DNA from: Pseudomonas guariconensis
GTDB taxonomy: Bacteria > Pseudomonadota > Gammaproteobacteria > Pseudomonadales > Pseudomonadaceae
Direction: 5' to 3'
Assembly: GCF_900102675.1 (NCBI RefSeq)
Contig: NZ_FMYX01000012.1
Location: 1 to 64,000 of the forward strand
DNA length: 64,000 bases
This document shows, piece by piece, positions 42,567 to 52,692 of the stretch; positions within the stretch are counted from its first letter, which is position 1; the number at the start of each line of letters is the position of its first letter. The notes beneath the pieces are model-generated. The model was not told the origin of the DNA, searched no databases, and worked only from the letters and a program-made list of their open reading frames with translations. The position numbers and the translations under genes were made by a program.

Positions 42567-44131
42567 CCGCCAGAGAGCAGAGACGCCAACCCATCTCCAC
42601 CGGGTCCGAGTGGACGTTCGAGCTTATCCAGGCCTATGACCGCGAAATCAGCCGCCTGGCCGAGCGCTACGCCCTGGACACCTACCCCAACCAGATCGAG
42701 GTGATCACTGCCGAGCAGATGATGGACGCCTATGCCTCCGTCGGCATGCCGCTGGGCTATCACCATTGGTCCTACGGCAAGCAGTTCCTCAGTACGGAGA
42801 AGTCCTACAGCCGTGGCCAGATGGGCCTGGCCTACGAGATCGTGATCAACTCCGATCCGTGCATCGCCTATCTGATGGAAGAAAACACCATGTGCATGCA
42901 GGCGCTGGTAATCGCCCATGCCTGCTATGGCCACAACAGCTTCTTCAAGGGCAACTACCTGTTCCGCACTTGGACCGACGCCAGCTCCATCATCGACTAC
43001 TTGGTGTTCGCCAAGCAGTACATCGCCCAATGCGAGGAGCGCCACGGCATCGATGCCGTCGAAGACCTCATCGATTCCTGTCACGCCCTGATGAACTACG
43101 GCGTCGACCGTTACAAGCGCCCCTACCCCATTTCTGCCGAGGAAGAGCGTCGGCGGCAGAAAGAGCGCGAGGAGCACCTGCAACGGCAGATCAACGACCT
43201 GTGGCGCACCATCCCGAAGGGTTCGGAAAAAGGCAATGAACGCGATGATGTGCGCTTCCCCGCCGAACCGCAGGAAAACATCCTCTATTTCATCGAAAAA
43301 CACGCGCCGCTGCTCGAGCCCTGGCAGCGCGAAGTGGTGCGTATCGTGCGTAAGATTGCCCAGTACTTCTACCCGCAGCGACAGACCCAGGTCATGAATG
43401 AAGGCTGGGCGACGTTCTGGCATTACACCCTGATGAACGACCTCTACGATGAAGGCCTGGTGACCGAAGGCTTCATGATGGAGTTCCTGCAGTCGCACAC
43501 CAGCGTGGTGTTCCAGCCGGGCTTCGACAGCCCTTACTACAGCGGTATCAACCCTTATGCTCTGGGTTTTGCGATGTACACGGACATCCGTCGCATGTGC
43601 GAACACCCTACGGAAGAAGATCGACGCTGGTTCCCTGACATCGCCGGCAGCGACTGGCTTTCCACCCTCAAGTTCGCCATGAGCAGCTTCAAGGACGAAA
43701 GCTTCATCCTGCAATACCTCTCGCCCAAGGTGATCCGAGACCTCAAGCTGTTCAGCATCCTGGATGACGACCAGCGCGACGACCTGTTGGTACCGGCGAT
43801 CCACGACGAAGCTGGCTACCGGATCATCCGAGAGCAACTGGCCGCCCAGTACAACCTGGGCAATCGCGAACCCAACGTGCAGATCTGGAGCATCGACCGT
43901 CGCGGCGACCGCTCCCTGACCCTGCGCCACCAGCAGCACAATCGCAAGCCGCTGGGCGACTCCACCGAGGAAGTGCTCAAGCACCTTCATCGTCTGTGGG
44001 GCTTCGATATCCACTTGGAAACCGTGCAAGGCGACCAGGTCATGAAGACCCATCACATGCCTCCCCGGGGCGACCAGAGCGAAGCGGGAGAGTACGGTCG
44101 CATGGACCTGGCAGTGGTCCACCACCTCTAG
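42563..44131 (+). CDS. SpoVR-family protein (YcgB-like)
   Basis: 522-aa cytoplasmic protein of the SpoVR family. Conserved His/Glu-rich blocks are visible: YHHWSYGKQF, HACYGHNSFFKGNY and MNEGWATFWHYTLMN, resembling a metal site, though no activity is established. In Bacillus SpoVR affects spore cortex; in non-spore-formers it is part of a stress-linked trio with PrkA and YeaH. It overlaps yeaH by 4 bases. It is followed by cca with its own ribosome-binding site. Confidence 0.93.
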   Translation: MTAREQRRQPISTGSEWTFELIQAYDREISRLAERYALDTYPNQIEVITAEQMMDAYASVGMPLGYHHWSYGKQFLSTEKSYSRGQMGLAYEIVINSDPCIAYLMEENTMCMQALVIAHACYGHNSFFKGNYLFRTWTDASSIIDYLVFAKQYIAQCEERHGIDAVEDLIDSCHALMNYGVDRYKRPYPISAEEERRRQKEREEHLQRQINDLWRTIPKGSEKGNERDDVRFPAEPQENILYFIEKHAPLLEPWQREVVRIVRKIAQYFYPQRQTQVMNEGWATFWHYTLMNDLYDEGLVTEGFMMEFLQSHTSVVFQPGFDSPYYSGINPYALGFAMYTDIRRMCEHPTEEDRRWFPDIAGSDWLSTLKFAMSSFKDESFILQYLSPKVIRDLKLFSILDDDQRDDLLVPAIHDEAGYRIIREQLAAQYNLGNREPNVQIWSIDRRGDRSLTLRHQQHNRKPLGDSTEEVLKHLHRLWGFDIHLETVQGDQVMKTHHMPPRGDQSEAGEYGRMDLAVVHHL

Positions 44132-44187
44132 AGCCCCCTTCCGTAGCTGTCGACAGGGTATCCTGTCGGCAGTCACGGAGGTTTTTC

Positions 44188-45315
44188 ATGCAGATCTATA
44201 AAGTCGGTGGCGCGGTACGCGATCGCCTGCTCGGGCGCCCGGTCAGCGATATCGACTGGCTGGTAGTCGGCGCTACGGTCGACCAGATGCAGGCCCTGGG
44301 CTACCGCCCGGTCGGGGCTGATTTCCCGGTGTTCATTCATCCGCGCACGGGTGAGGAGTACGCCTTGGCGCGTACCGAACGCAAGAGCGGGCGGGGTTAT
44401 GGTGGGTTTACCTTCCATGCCAGCCCCGATGTAACCCTCGAAGAGGACCTGATCCGCCGGGACCTTACCATCAACGCCATGGCCGAAGACGAACTAGGCA
44501 ATTTGTACGATCCCTATCATGGCAAGAAGGATCTGGAGCAGCGCTTATTGCGTCATGTTTCCCCGGCTTTCGCCGAAGATCCGCTGCGCGTACTGCGGGT
44601 GGCCCGCTTCGCCGCCCGCTATGCGCCGCTGGGGTTTCGGGTCGCCGACGAAACGCGCGAGCTGATGCGCCGGATCAGCGCATCCGGCGAATTGCAGGCG
44701 CTTACCGCCGAGCGCAGCTGGAAGGAGATAGAGCGCGCGCTGATGGAGGATCAACCCCAGGTATTCATCCAGGTGCTGCGCGACTGCGGCGCCCTGAAGG
44801 TCCTGATGCCAGAGGTGGACGCACTGCTGGACAAGCAGCAAAGCCATACCCTGCAAGCACTGGAACAGGCCGCCGGCGAGCAGTTACCGCTCCACGTACG
44901 CTGGGCCTGCCTGCTGCATGAACTTACCGACCTGGACCAGGCCAAGGCCCTCAACCGGCGGTTCAAGGCGCCCCGGGAGTCCCAGGAACTGGCCTTGCTG
45001 GTCGTGGAATGCCAAACCCTGTGCCATGGTGCTCTGGAACTGAGCGCTGCTGAGCTTCTGGAGTTACTGCAGAAGTTCGATGTGTACCGTCGTCCCCAGC
45101 GTTTGGAGGACTTCATCGCCGCCTGCCAGGCACAAGCGCGAAGCCGAGGCGAGAACCAGGCCTATCCACAAGCCGACTACCTACGCGGCGCAGCAGCAGT
45201 GGCCAAGGCGGTCGATGTGAAGGGGTTGGTGGAAAAAGGCCTGACCGGACAGGCTCTGGGCGAGGCGCTGAAGGAGGCCCGGCTGACGGCGCTTGAGGCC
45301 TACAGGCAACGCTGA
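44188..45315 (+). CDS. cca: CCA-adding tRNA nucleotidyltransferase with degenerate HD domain
   Basis: 375-aa class II nucleotidyltransferase that builds or repairs tRNA 3' CCA ends. The N-terminal catalytic motif GGAVRDRLLGRPVSDIDWLV (7-26) has the two Asp, and RRDLTINAMA and EDPLRVLRVARFAARY follow. E. coli Cca (412 aa) has a C-terminal HD phosphohydrolase domain; here the equivalent site reads H244-E245 in LLHELTDL, so the HD pair is lost and the domain is shorter. CCA addition should remain. The start MQIYKVGG has GGAGG 7 bases upstream. Confidence 0.93.
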   Translation: MQIYKVGGAVRDRLLGRPVSDIDWLVVGATVDQMQALGYRPVGADFPVFIHPRTGEEYALARTERKSGRGYGGFTFHASPDVTLEEDLIRRDLTINAMAEDELGNLYDPYHGKKDLEQRLLRHVSPAFAEDPLRVLRVARFAARYAPLGFRVADETRELMRRISASGELQALTAERSWKEIERALMEDQPQVFIQVLRDCGALKVLMPEVDALLDKQQSHTLQALEQAAGEQLPLHVRWACLLHELTDLDQAKALNRRFKAPRESQELALLVVECQTLCHGALELSAAELLELLQKFDVYRRPQRLEDFIAACQAQARSRGENQAYPQADYLRGAAAVAKAVDVKGLVEKGLTGQALGEALKEARLTALEAYRQR

Positions 45316-45400
45316 ATGGCTGGCCATGGGAGCGGGCGCAACGATGAGCGCTGGGTTAATACCGCATTCACCGGGTGCCCTCGCTCCCACGCAGATGGCT

Positions 45401-45919
45401 TCAGATCGGCTGCAGTGGCGTCAGCTGCAACCCGCGCCACTCGAACGGTACCGGCGCCAGCACCTGCTCGATCCGCGCCTCCTGCCACAGCTGAGCCATG
45501 CTTTTGCCTTCACCGGGATGCACCAGTTGCGGCGCGATCAGCGACAGCGGCCACAACACGAACGCGTTCTTCAGAATCTCGGCCCGTGGTAGCACCAAGC
45601 CATTGAACGTCCCCAACAAGTCGTCATACATCAGCACATCGATGTCCAGCGGCAGGCCTTTGCGCTCAGGCGCATAGCGACCATTGTCCGCCTCGATGAA
45701 CTTGAGCCGACGGTCCAGCTCCAGCAGCGGCAAGTCGGTCTTGCCGGTCACCACCAGGTTGTAGAAAGGCCCACTCTTGATGCCCACCGCCTGGCTCTCG
45801 AACACTGGAGAGCAGTGCATGCCCTGCAGAAAGCTCGCCAGCGCATCGAGCCCGGCGCACAGGTGCGCCTCCCGGTCGATATTGCTGCCCAGGCCCAGGT
45901 AAACCGTGCTCAAAGACAT
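45401..45919 (-). CDS. folK: 6-hydroxymethyl-dihydropterin pyrophosphokinase
   Basis: 172 aa. It transfers pyrophosphate from ATP to the pterin in folate synthesis. LGLGSNIDREAHL (7-19), NGRYAPERKGLPLDIDVLMY with the Mg-binding Asp pair, and LPRAEILKNAFVLWPL are diagnostic. It overlaps folB by 10 bases, and both enzymes act in succession. A small REP-like patch (GGGAGCGGGCGC and GCTCCCACGC) lies in the 85-base gap to cca. Confidence 0.95.
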   Translation of the reverse strand: MSLSTVYLGLGSNIDREAHLCAGLDALASFLQGMHCSPVFESQAVGIKSGPFYNLVVTGKTDLPLLELDRRLKFIEADNGRYAPERKGLPLDIDVLMYDDLLGTFNGLVLPRAEILKNAFVLWPLSLIAPQLVHPGEGKSMAQLWQEARIEQVLAPVPFEWRGLQLTPLQPI

Positions 45920-46266
45920 CCGCGCTCAATCTCCACGCCAACACCACCGCGGGCAGCCGGCACGGCGCCGGGCTTGGTCAGCTTCAGGCGTACCCAAGGG
46001 ATGTTGAACTCTTCCATCAGCGCCGCAACCAAGCGTTCGGCGAAGGTCTCCACCAGCTCATAGCGCGACTGCTCGGCGAACGCCTGAATACGCGCGCTCA
46101 CACTGGCGTAGTCCAGGGCAAGGCTCAGGTCGTCGCCTGCTGCCGCCGGGCGGTTGTCCCAGGCGAAACTCAGGTCCAGGCGCAGGCACTGGCGAATATC
46201 CCGCTCCCAGTCATAGGCACCGATGACGGTCTCGACTTCCAGGCCTTCGATGAACACTCTGTCCAA
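45910..46266 (-). CDS. folB: dihydroneopterin aldolase
   Basis: 118 aa. It cleaves dihydroneopterin to the FolK substrate. VFIEGLEVETVIGAYDWER at the start and ETFAERLVAALM and VRLKLTKPGA later are family signatures. The start is a TTG at 46264-46266 with GGAGAG 7-8 bases upstream, giving the standard length; the frame stays open 8 codons further without support. It overlaps folK by 10 bases and is divergent from plsY, as seen around tsaD-rpsU in many gammaproteobacteria. Confidence 0.93.
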   Translation of the reverse strand: MDRVFIEGLEVETVIGAYDWERDIRQCLRLDLSFAWDNRPAAAGDDLSLALDYASVSARIQAFAEQSRYELVETFAERLVAALMEEFNIPWVRLKLTKPGAVPAARGGVGVEIERGCL

Positions 46267-46340
46267 GCACTTCTCTCCACAGCACGACAAGGGCGACTGG
46301 CGCCGTTAGAATCAAGGCGTCCTCGCCCGGAATAGTTAGC

Positions 46341-46910
46341 ATGTTTTGGTTATTGGCGCTGCTTGCCTACCTGCTCGGCTCTCTGTCCTTCGCCATCGTC
46401 CTCAGCCGCCTCAGCGGCAGCCCGGACCCGCGTTCGAGCGGCTCAGGCAACGCCGGCGCGACCAACATGCTACGCCTGGCGGGCCGCAAGCTGGCGATCC
46501 TGACCCTGCTCGGCGACCTGTGCAAGGGGCTGTTGCCCGTGCTGCTCGCCCAACTGGCCGGCCTCGGCCTTCAGGAGCAAGCCTGGATCGGCCTATGCGC
46601 GGTCATCGGTCATCTGTTCCCGCTTTACTTCTGCTTCAAGGGCGGCAAGGGCGTGGCCACCGCAGCCGGCATGCTCATGGGCCTGTACTTTCCGGCCGCC
46701 TTGCTGGCCATCGCCGCCTGGCTGCTGACCTTCTACCTGACCCGCACCAGTTCCCTCGCCGCATTGATTGCCACACCGCTGACACTGCCATTGCTGGCCT
46801 GGCGCGAACCTGAGGCACTGCTGCCAATCACCGTGCTTACAGTACTCATCGTCTGGCGCCACCGCAGCAATCTACGCGACCTGTTTGCCGGGCGCGAACG
46901 ACATTTCTAA
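46341..46910 (+). CDS. plsY: glycerol-3-phosphate acyltransferase PlsY
   Basis: 189-aa inner-membrane enzyme that acylates glycerol-3-phosphate from acyl-phosphate, starting phospholipid synthesis. The motifs GSGNAGATNMLR (34-45) and FKGGKGVATAAG are the conserved cytosolic loops, and five hydrophobic segments are visible. It is convergent with tsaD (23-base gap) and divergent from folB. Confidence 0.95.
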   Translation: MFWLLALLAYLLGSLSFAIVLSRLSGSPDPRSSGSGNAGATNMLRLAGRKLAILTLLGDLCKGLLPVLLAQLAGLGLQEQAWIGLCAVIGHLFPLYFCFKGGKGVATAAGMLMGLYFPAALLAIAAWLLTFYLTRTSSLAALIATPLTLPLLAWREPEALLPITVLTVLIVWRHRSNLRDLFAGRERHF

Positions 46911-46933
46911 CGCCTGCCCGGCAACACCCCGCC

Positions 46934-47959
46934 TCATAAGGCCGACAACTGCTCCATCGGCCAGCGCGCCTGCACGCTGATCGCCAGGTCCTGGCGTTGC
47001 CCGGCCAGCAGCCGCTGGCAACCGGCATAGGCGATCATCGCGCCGTTGTCGGTGCAGAACTGGGGACGTGCGTAGTAAACGTTGCCATGGAGACTGGCGA
47101 GCATGGTTTCCAGCGAGGCGCGCAAGGCCTTGTTGGCGCTCACACCACCGGCGATGACCAGGCGCTTGAGGCCAGTCTGCTTGAGCGCGCGCTTGCACTT
47201 GATGGTCAACGTCTCGACCACCGCCTGCTGGAACGCCAGCGAAAGGTCGCAGCGGGTCTGATCGCTATCATCGCCGGCATCCCGGCATTGCTGCCAAGTA
47301 TTCAGGGCGAAGGTCTTCAGACCACTGAAGCTGAACTCCAGGCCTGGGCGGTCGGTCATCGGCCGTGGGAACACGAAGCGGCCCGGCATGCCTTTTTCGG
47401 CCAAACGGGCGATTTCCGGGCCTCCGGGGTAATTCAGGCCGATCAGCTTGGCCGTCTTGTCGAACGCCTCGCCTGCCGCATCGTCCAGACTTTCGCCTAG
47501 CAGCTCGTACTGGCCGATGCCATCGACCCGCACCAGCTGGGTATGGCCGCCGGAGACCAACAAAGCGACGAACGGGAACTCTGGTGGGGTTTCTTCCAGC
47601 ATGGGCGCCAACAGGTGACCTTCCATGTGGTGGACGCCGATCGCCGGGATGTCCCAGGCGAACGCCAGCGCCTGGGCGCAGGAAGCGCCGACCAGCAGCG
47701 CGCCGACCAGCCCGGGGCCAGCGGTGTAGGCGATCGCATCGATCTCGGTGGCGACACAGCCGGCCTCGGCCAGTACCTGGCGGATCAAGGGCAGCATGCG
47801 CTTGACGTGATCACGCGAGGCCAGCTCCGGCACCACGCCGCCATAGACGCGGTGCAGGTCGATTTGACTGAACAGCGCATCGGCCAACAGGCCACGTTCG
47901 CTGTCGTATAATGCGACGCCGGTTTCGTCGCAGGATGTTTCCAATCCCAGTACTAGCAT
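46934..47959 (-). CDS. tsaD: tRNA N6-threonylcarbamoyladenosine transferase subunit TsaD
   Basis: 341-aa ASKHA-fold protein that transfers threonylcarbamoyl to A37 of ANN-decoding tRNAs with TsaB and TsaE. The N-terminal LETSCDETGVA (6-16), the metal-binding VHHMEGHLLAP (two His) and SGGHTQLV are diagnostic. It is divergent from rpsU, the classic arrangement next to the macromolecular-synthesis operon. Length is normal. Confidence 0.97.
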   Translation of the reverse strand: MLVLGLETSCDETGVALYDSERGLLADALFSQIDLHRVYGGVVPELASRDHVKRMLPLIRQVLAEAGCVATEIDAIAYTAGPGLVGALLVGASCAQALAFAWDIPAIGVHHMEGHLLAPMLEETPPEFPFVALLVSGGHTQLVRVDGIGQYELLGESLDDAAGEAFDKTAKLIGLNYPGGPEIARLAEKGMPGRFVFPRPMTDRPGLEFSFSGLKTFALNTWQQCRDAGDDSDQTRCDLSLAFQQAVVETLTIKCKRALKQTGLKRLVIAGGVSANKALRASLETMLASLHGNVYYARPQFCTDNGAMIAYAGCQRLLAGQRQDLAISVQARWPMEQLSAL

Positions 47960-48046
47960 GGGTCCGTGCCTTGTCGAGGCTGAATTCGAAGGCGCGCATG
48001 ATAGTCCTCGTACCCCATGCCGACCAGCGGTTTTCGATCAGAGGCT

Positions 48047-48075
48047 TTGCATTCCGGCCAGCTAAGGGTTAACAT
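48047..48075 (+). promoter_or_regulatory. rpsU-dnaG-rpoD promoter
   Basis: TTGCAT (48047-48052), a 17-base spacer and TAACAT (48070-48075). It lies in the 206-base gap between divergent tsaD and rpsU and would give an untranslated leader of about 85 bases. Confidence 0.55.
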
Positions 48076-48165
48076 CCGCAACCCTTGAAAACCGACGTTC
48101 TCCAGCACACCTTTTTGTTTTGCCAGGAGCACGTCTACCCCGGTAATGAATGAAGGTAGCCCTGG

Positions 48166-48381
48166 ATGCCAGCCGTCAAAGTTAAAGAGAACGAACCCTT
48201 CGACGTAGCTCTGCGTCGTTTCAAGCGCTCCTGCGAAAAAGCCGGTGTACTGGCTGAAGTTCGTAGCCGCGAGTTTTATGAGAAGCCGACTGCCGAGCGC
48301 AAGCGCAAAGCTGCTGCCGCTGTAAAGCGTCACGCCAAGAAGGTTCAGCGCGAACAGCGCCGCGCCGTTCGTCTGTACTAA
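48166..48381 (+). CDS. rpsU: 30S ribosomal protein S21
   Basis: 71 aa, highly basic (VKRHAKKVQREQRRAV), identical in pattern to bacterial S21, which helps mRNA binding to the 30S subunit. It is the first gene of the macromolecular-synthesis operon rpsU-dnaG-rpoD. The 284-base gap to dnaG carries hairpins (CCCGG/CCGGG near 48416-48432, and CCTCAGAC/GTCCGAGG at 48452-48471) that may lower read-through, so S21 can be made in excess of primase. Confidence 0.97.
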   Translation: MPAVKVKENEPFDVALRRFKRSCEKAGVLAEVRSREFYEKPTAERKRKAAAAVKRHAKKVQREQRRAVRLY

Positions 48382-48665
48382 TACAGACGTTCTACGCAAA
48401 GCTTCTGCCCCGCCCGGCCCTGTGCCGGGTTGATGGCAGCGGTTGTTTCAAACCTCAGACTCACGTCCGAGGCGCCCCTCGCAACAACCCCGGGGCAACC
48501 TGCCTGAACACGTCAGAGCTGGTCCTCGACCAGTCGTGCACGTCCTGACTGACGAGCCCTCCGTGGCTGACGAGCACATTTTTCTCATACTTCCCGCACC
48601 GCACTACTCGCCCCTAACCCGCGCGTAGCGATTAGACTTGCCAGCTGCCAGATGACGAGACTGCC

Positions 48666-50648
48666 ATGGCCGGGCTGATTCCCCAAAGCTTCATTGATGA
48701 CCTGCTCAACCGCACCGATATCGTCGATGTGGTGAGTTCGCGTATCCAACTGAAGAAAACCGGCAAGAATCTCTCCGCCTGCTGCCCGTTCCACAAAGAA
48801 AAAACCCCCTCTTTCACCGTCAGCCCAGACAAACAGTTCTATTACTGCTTCGGCTGCGGCGCTGGCGGCAACGCGCTCGGCTTCGTCATGGACCACGACA
48901 ACCTGGACTTCCCCCAGGCCGTGGAAGAACTGGCACGCGCCGCTGGCATGGAAGTGCCGCGAGAAGAAGGCCGCCGAGGTCAGAAGCCCCGTCAGCCCAC
49001 CGATTCACCCCTCTACCCGTTGCTCGAGGCCGCTGCCGAGTTCTATCGCCAGGCCCTGCGCGCTCACCCGACCCGCAAGGCAGCGGTGGACTACCTCAAG
49101 GGCCGCGGGCTGTCCGGCGAGATCGCCCGCGACTTCGGCCTGGGCTTCGCGCCGCCGGGCTGGGACAACCTGCTCAAACACCTGGGCGCCGATAGCCTGC
49201 AACAGAAAGTGATGATCGACGCAGGCCTGCTGATCGAGAACGCCGAGAGCGGCAAGCGCTACGACCGCTTCCGCGACCGGGTGATGTTCCCGATCCGTGA
49301 CAGCCGGGGGCGGGTCATCGCCTTTGGCGGCCGGGTCCTGGGCGATGACAAGCCCAAGTACCTGAACTCCCCGGAAACCCCGGTCTTTCACAAAGGCCAG
49401 GAACTCTACGGCCTGTTCGAAGCGCGAAAGCACAACCGCAACCTCGATGAGATCATCGTGGTCGAGGGCTATATGGACGTCATCGCCCTGGCCCAGCAAG
49501 GCCTGCGCAACGCGGTGGCAACCCTCGGCACCGCAACCAGCGAGGAACATCTCAAGCGCCTGTTTCGCGTGGTGCCGAGTGTCCTGTTCTGCTTCGACGG
49601 TGACCAGGCTGGTCGCAAGGCTGCCTGGCGCGCCTTGGAGTCCACACTGGCCAGCCTGCAGGATGGGCGCCGGGCGCGCTTTCTGTTCCTGCCCGAGGGC
49701 GAAGACCCGGATAGCCTGGTCCGCGCCGAAGGCACCGACGCTTTCATGGCCCGCATCAACCAGCACGCCCAACCGCTGGCGGACTACTTCTTCGAGCAAC
49801 TGAGCAACGAGGCGGACCCTCGGTCGCTGGAAGGCAAGGCGCACATGGCTACATTGGCTGCACCGCTGATCGAAAAGATTCCGGGCGCCAATTTGCGTCA
49901 GCTCATGCGCAATCGCTTGAAGGAAATCACCGGTCTCGATCCTCAGCAGGTCGAGCAGTTGGCACAGCACGCGCCGGCACCCAACGTGCCCGACTACGAC
50001 CCAGGCTATGACTACGACGCCATGGCCAGCTACGCCCCTGACTACAGCGACGCGCATCAGCCCGACTACGCGCCCGCCCAGCAGGAGCAGCGTCCATGGA
50101 CCCCGAACAAGGGCGCGAAGAAACCGTGGGATGGCAAGCCCTGGGACAAAAAAGGCGGCAAACCCTGGCAACGCGATGGCCAGCGCGGCGAAGCACCACC
50201 GCGTGTCCCCGCCCCGGTCGAGCCGCCGACCCTGTCGGCCCTGCGCACCCTGCTGCATTACCCGTTGTTGGCCGGAAAGGTGGAAGATGCCAGCCATTTT
50301 GCCGACGAAGAGCATATCTACAGCCAGCTGTTGGTCGCACTGATCGAGGCCGCGCAGAAGAATCCTAAGCTAAGCTCAATGCAGCTGATCGCACGTTGGC
50401 ACGGCACCGAACAAGGCCGTCTGCTGCGGGCTCTGGCGGAAAAGGAATGGCTGATCGATGCCGATAACCTTGAACAACAGTTTTTCGACACTATAACTAG
50501 CTTGTCCGCCCGCCAACGCGAGCGCAGCCTGGAACATCTGCTCAGGAAAGCACGTCAAAGCGAGTTGAGCACCGAGGAAAAATCGCAGCTCCTCGCACTG
50601 CTGAGCCGGAATGTTCCCGCACAAACCCCGACCTCATCTGGCGCGTGA
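48666..50648 (+). CDS. dnaG: DNA primase
   Basis: 660 aa. It makes RNA primers at the replication fork. The zinc-binding N-domain has C40, H43, C61 and C64; the TOPRIM core follows, with VEGYMDVIAL (E in VVEGY) and FDGDQAGRKAA. The C-terminal DnaB-binding helical domain is at about 530-655. Between core and C-domain lies an unusual Tyr/Pro/Trp-rich linker (about 438-521) with repeats such as KPWDGKPWDKKGGKPW. E. coli DnaG is 581 aa, so this linker accounts for the extra length. It has its own ribosome-binding context after the rpsU attenuating region. Confidence 0.97.
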   Translation: MAGLIPQSFIDDLLNRTDIVDVVSSRIQLKKTGKNLSACCPFHKEKTPSFTVSPDKQFYYCFGCGAGGNALGFVMDHDNLDFPQAVEELARAAGMEVPREEGRRGQKPRQPTDSPLYPLLEAAAEFYRQALRAHPTRKAAVDYLKGRGLSGEIARDFGLGFAPPGWDNLLKHLGADSLQQKVMIDAGLLIENAESGKRYDRFRDRVMFPIRDSRGRVIAFGGRVLGDDKPKYLNSPETPVFHKGQELYGLFEARKHNRNLDEIIVVEGYMDVIALAQQGLRNAVATLGTATSEEHLKRLFRVVPSVLFCFDGDQAGRKAAWRALESTLASLQDGRRARFLFLPEGEDPDSLVRAEGTDAFMARINQHAQPLADYFFEQLSNEADPRSLEGKAHMATLAAPLIEKIPGANLRQLMRNRLKEITGLDPQQVEQLAQHAPAPNVPDYDPGYDYDAMASYAPDYSDAHQPDYAPAQQEQRPWTPNKGAKKPWDGKPWDKKGGKPWQRDGQRGEAPPRVPAPVEPPTLSALRTLLHYPLLAGKVEDASHFADEEHIYSQLLVALIEAAQKNPKLSSMQLIARWHGTEQGRLLRALAEKEWLIDADNLEQQFFDTITSLSARQRERSLEHLLRKARQSELSTEEKSQLLALLSRNVPAQTPTSSGA

Positions 50649-50666
50649 GGTCCATGCTCGGGTATA
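50638..50666 (+). promoter_or_regulatory. internal rpoD promoter candidate
   Basis: A perfect TATAAT (50661-50666) preceded after 17 bases by CTGGCG (50638-50643), overlapping the dnaG stop. It would allow rpoD transcription independent of the upstream genes. Confidence 0.5.
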
Positions 50667-50715
50667 ATCCTCGGCTTGTTTTTTGCCCGCCAAGACCTTC
50701 AGTGGATAGGGTGTT

Positions 50716-52569
<1,854 letters not shown>

Positions 52570-52574
52570 TGACA

Positions 52575-52602
52575 AACCCCGGCCTAGGCCGGGGTTTTTC
52601 TT
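52575..52602 (+). terminator. Rho-independent terminator of rpoD
   Basis: A 10-bp perfect palindrome, AACCCCGGCC/GGCCGGGGTT, with a TA centre and a following TTTTTCTTTT tract. Confidence 0.93.
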
Positions 52603-52692
52603 TTCAGGCACGCGACAAACCCCACTGATCGCCTCTCCCCTCGGCCATTGCCCGTCTACACTCGATTCAGACCACCTGAATGAGAGGCCGCT

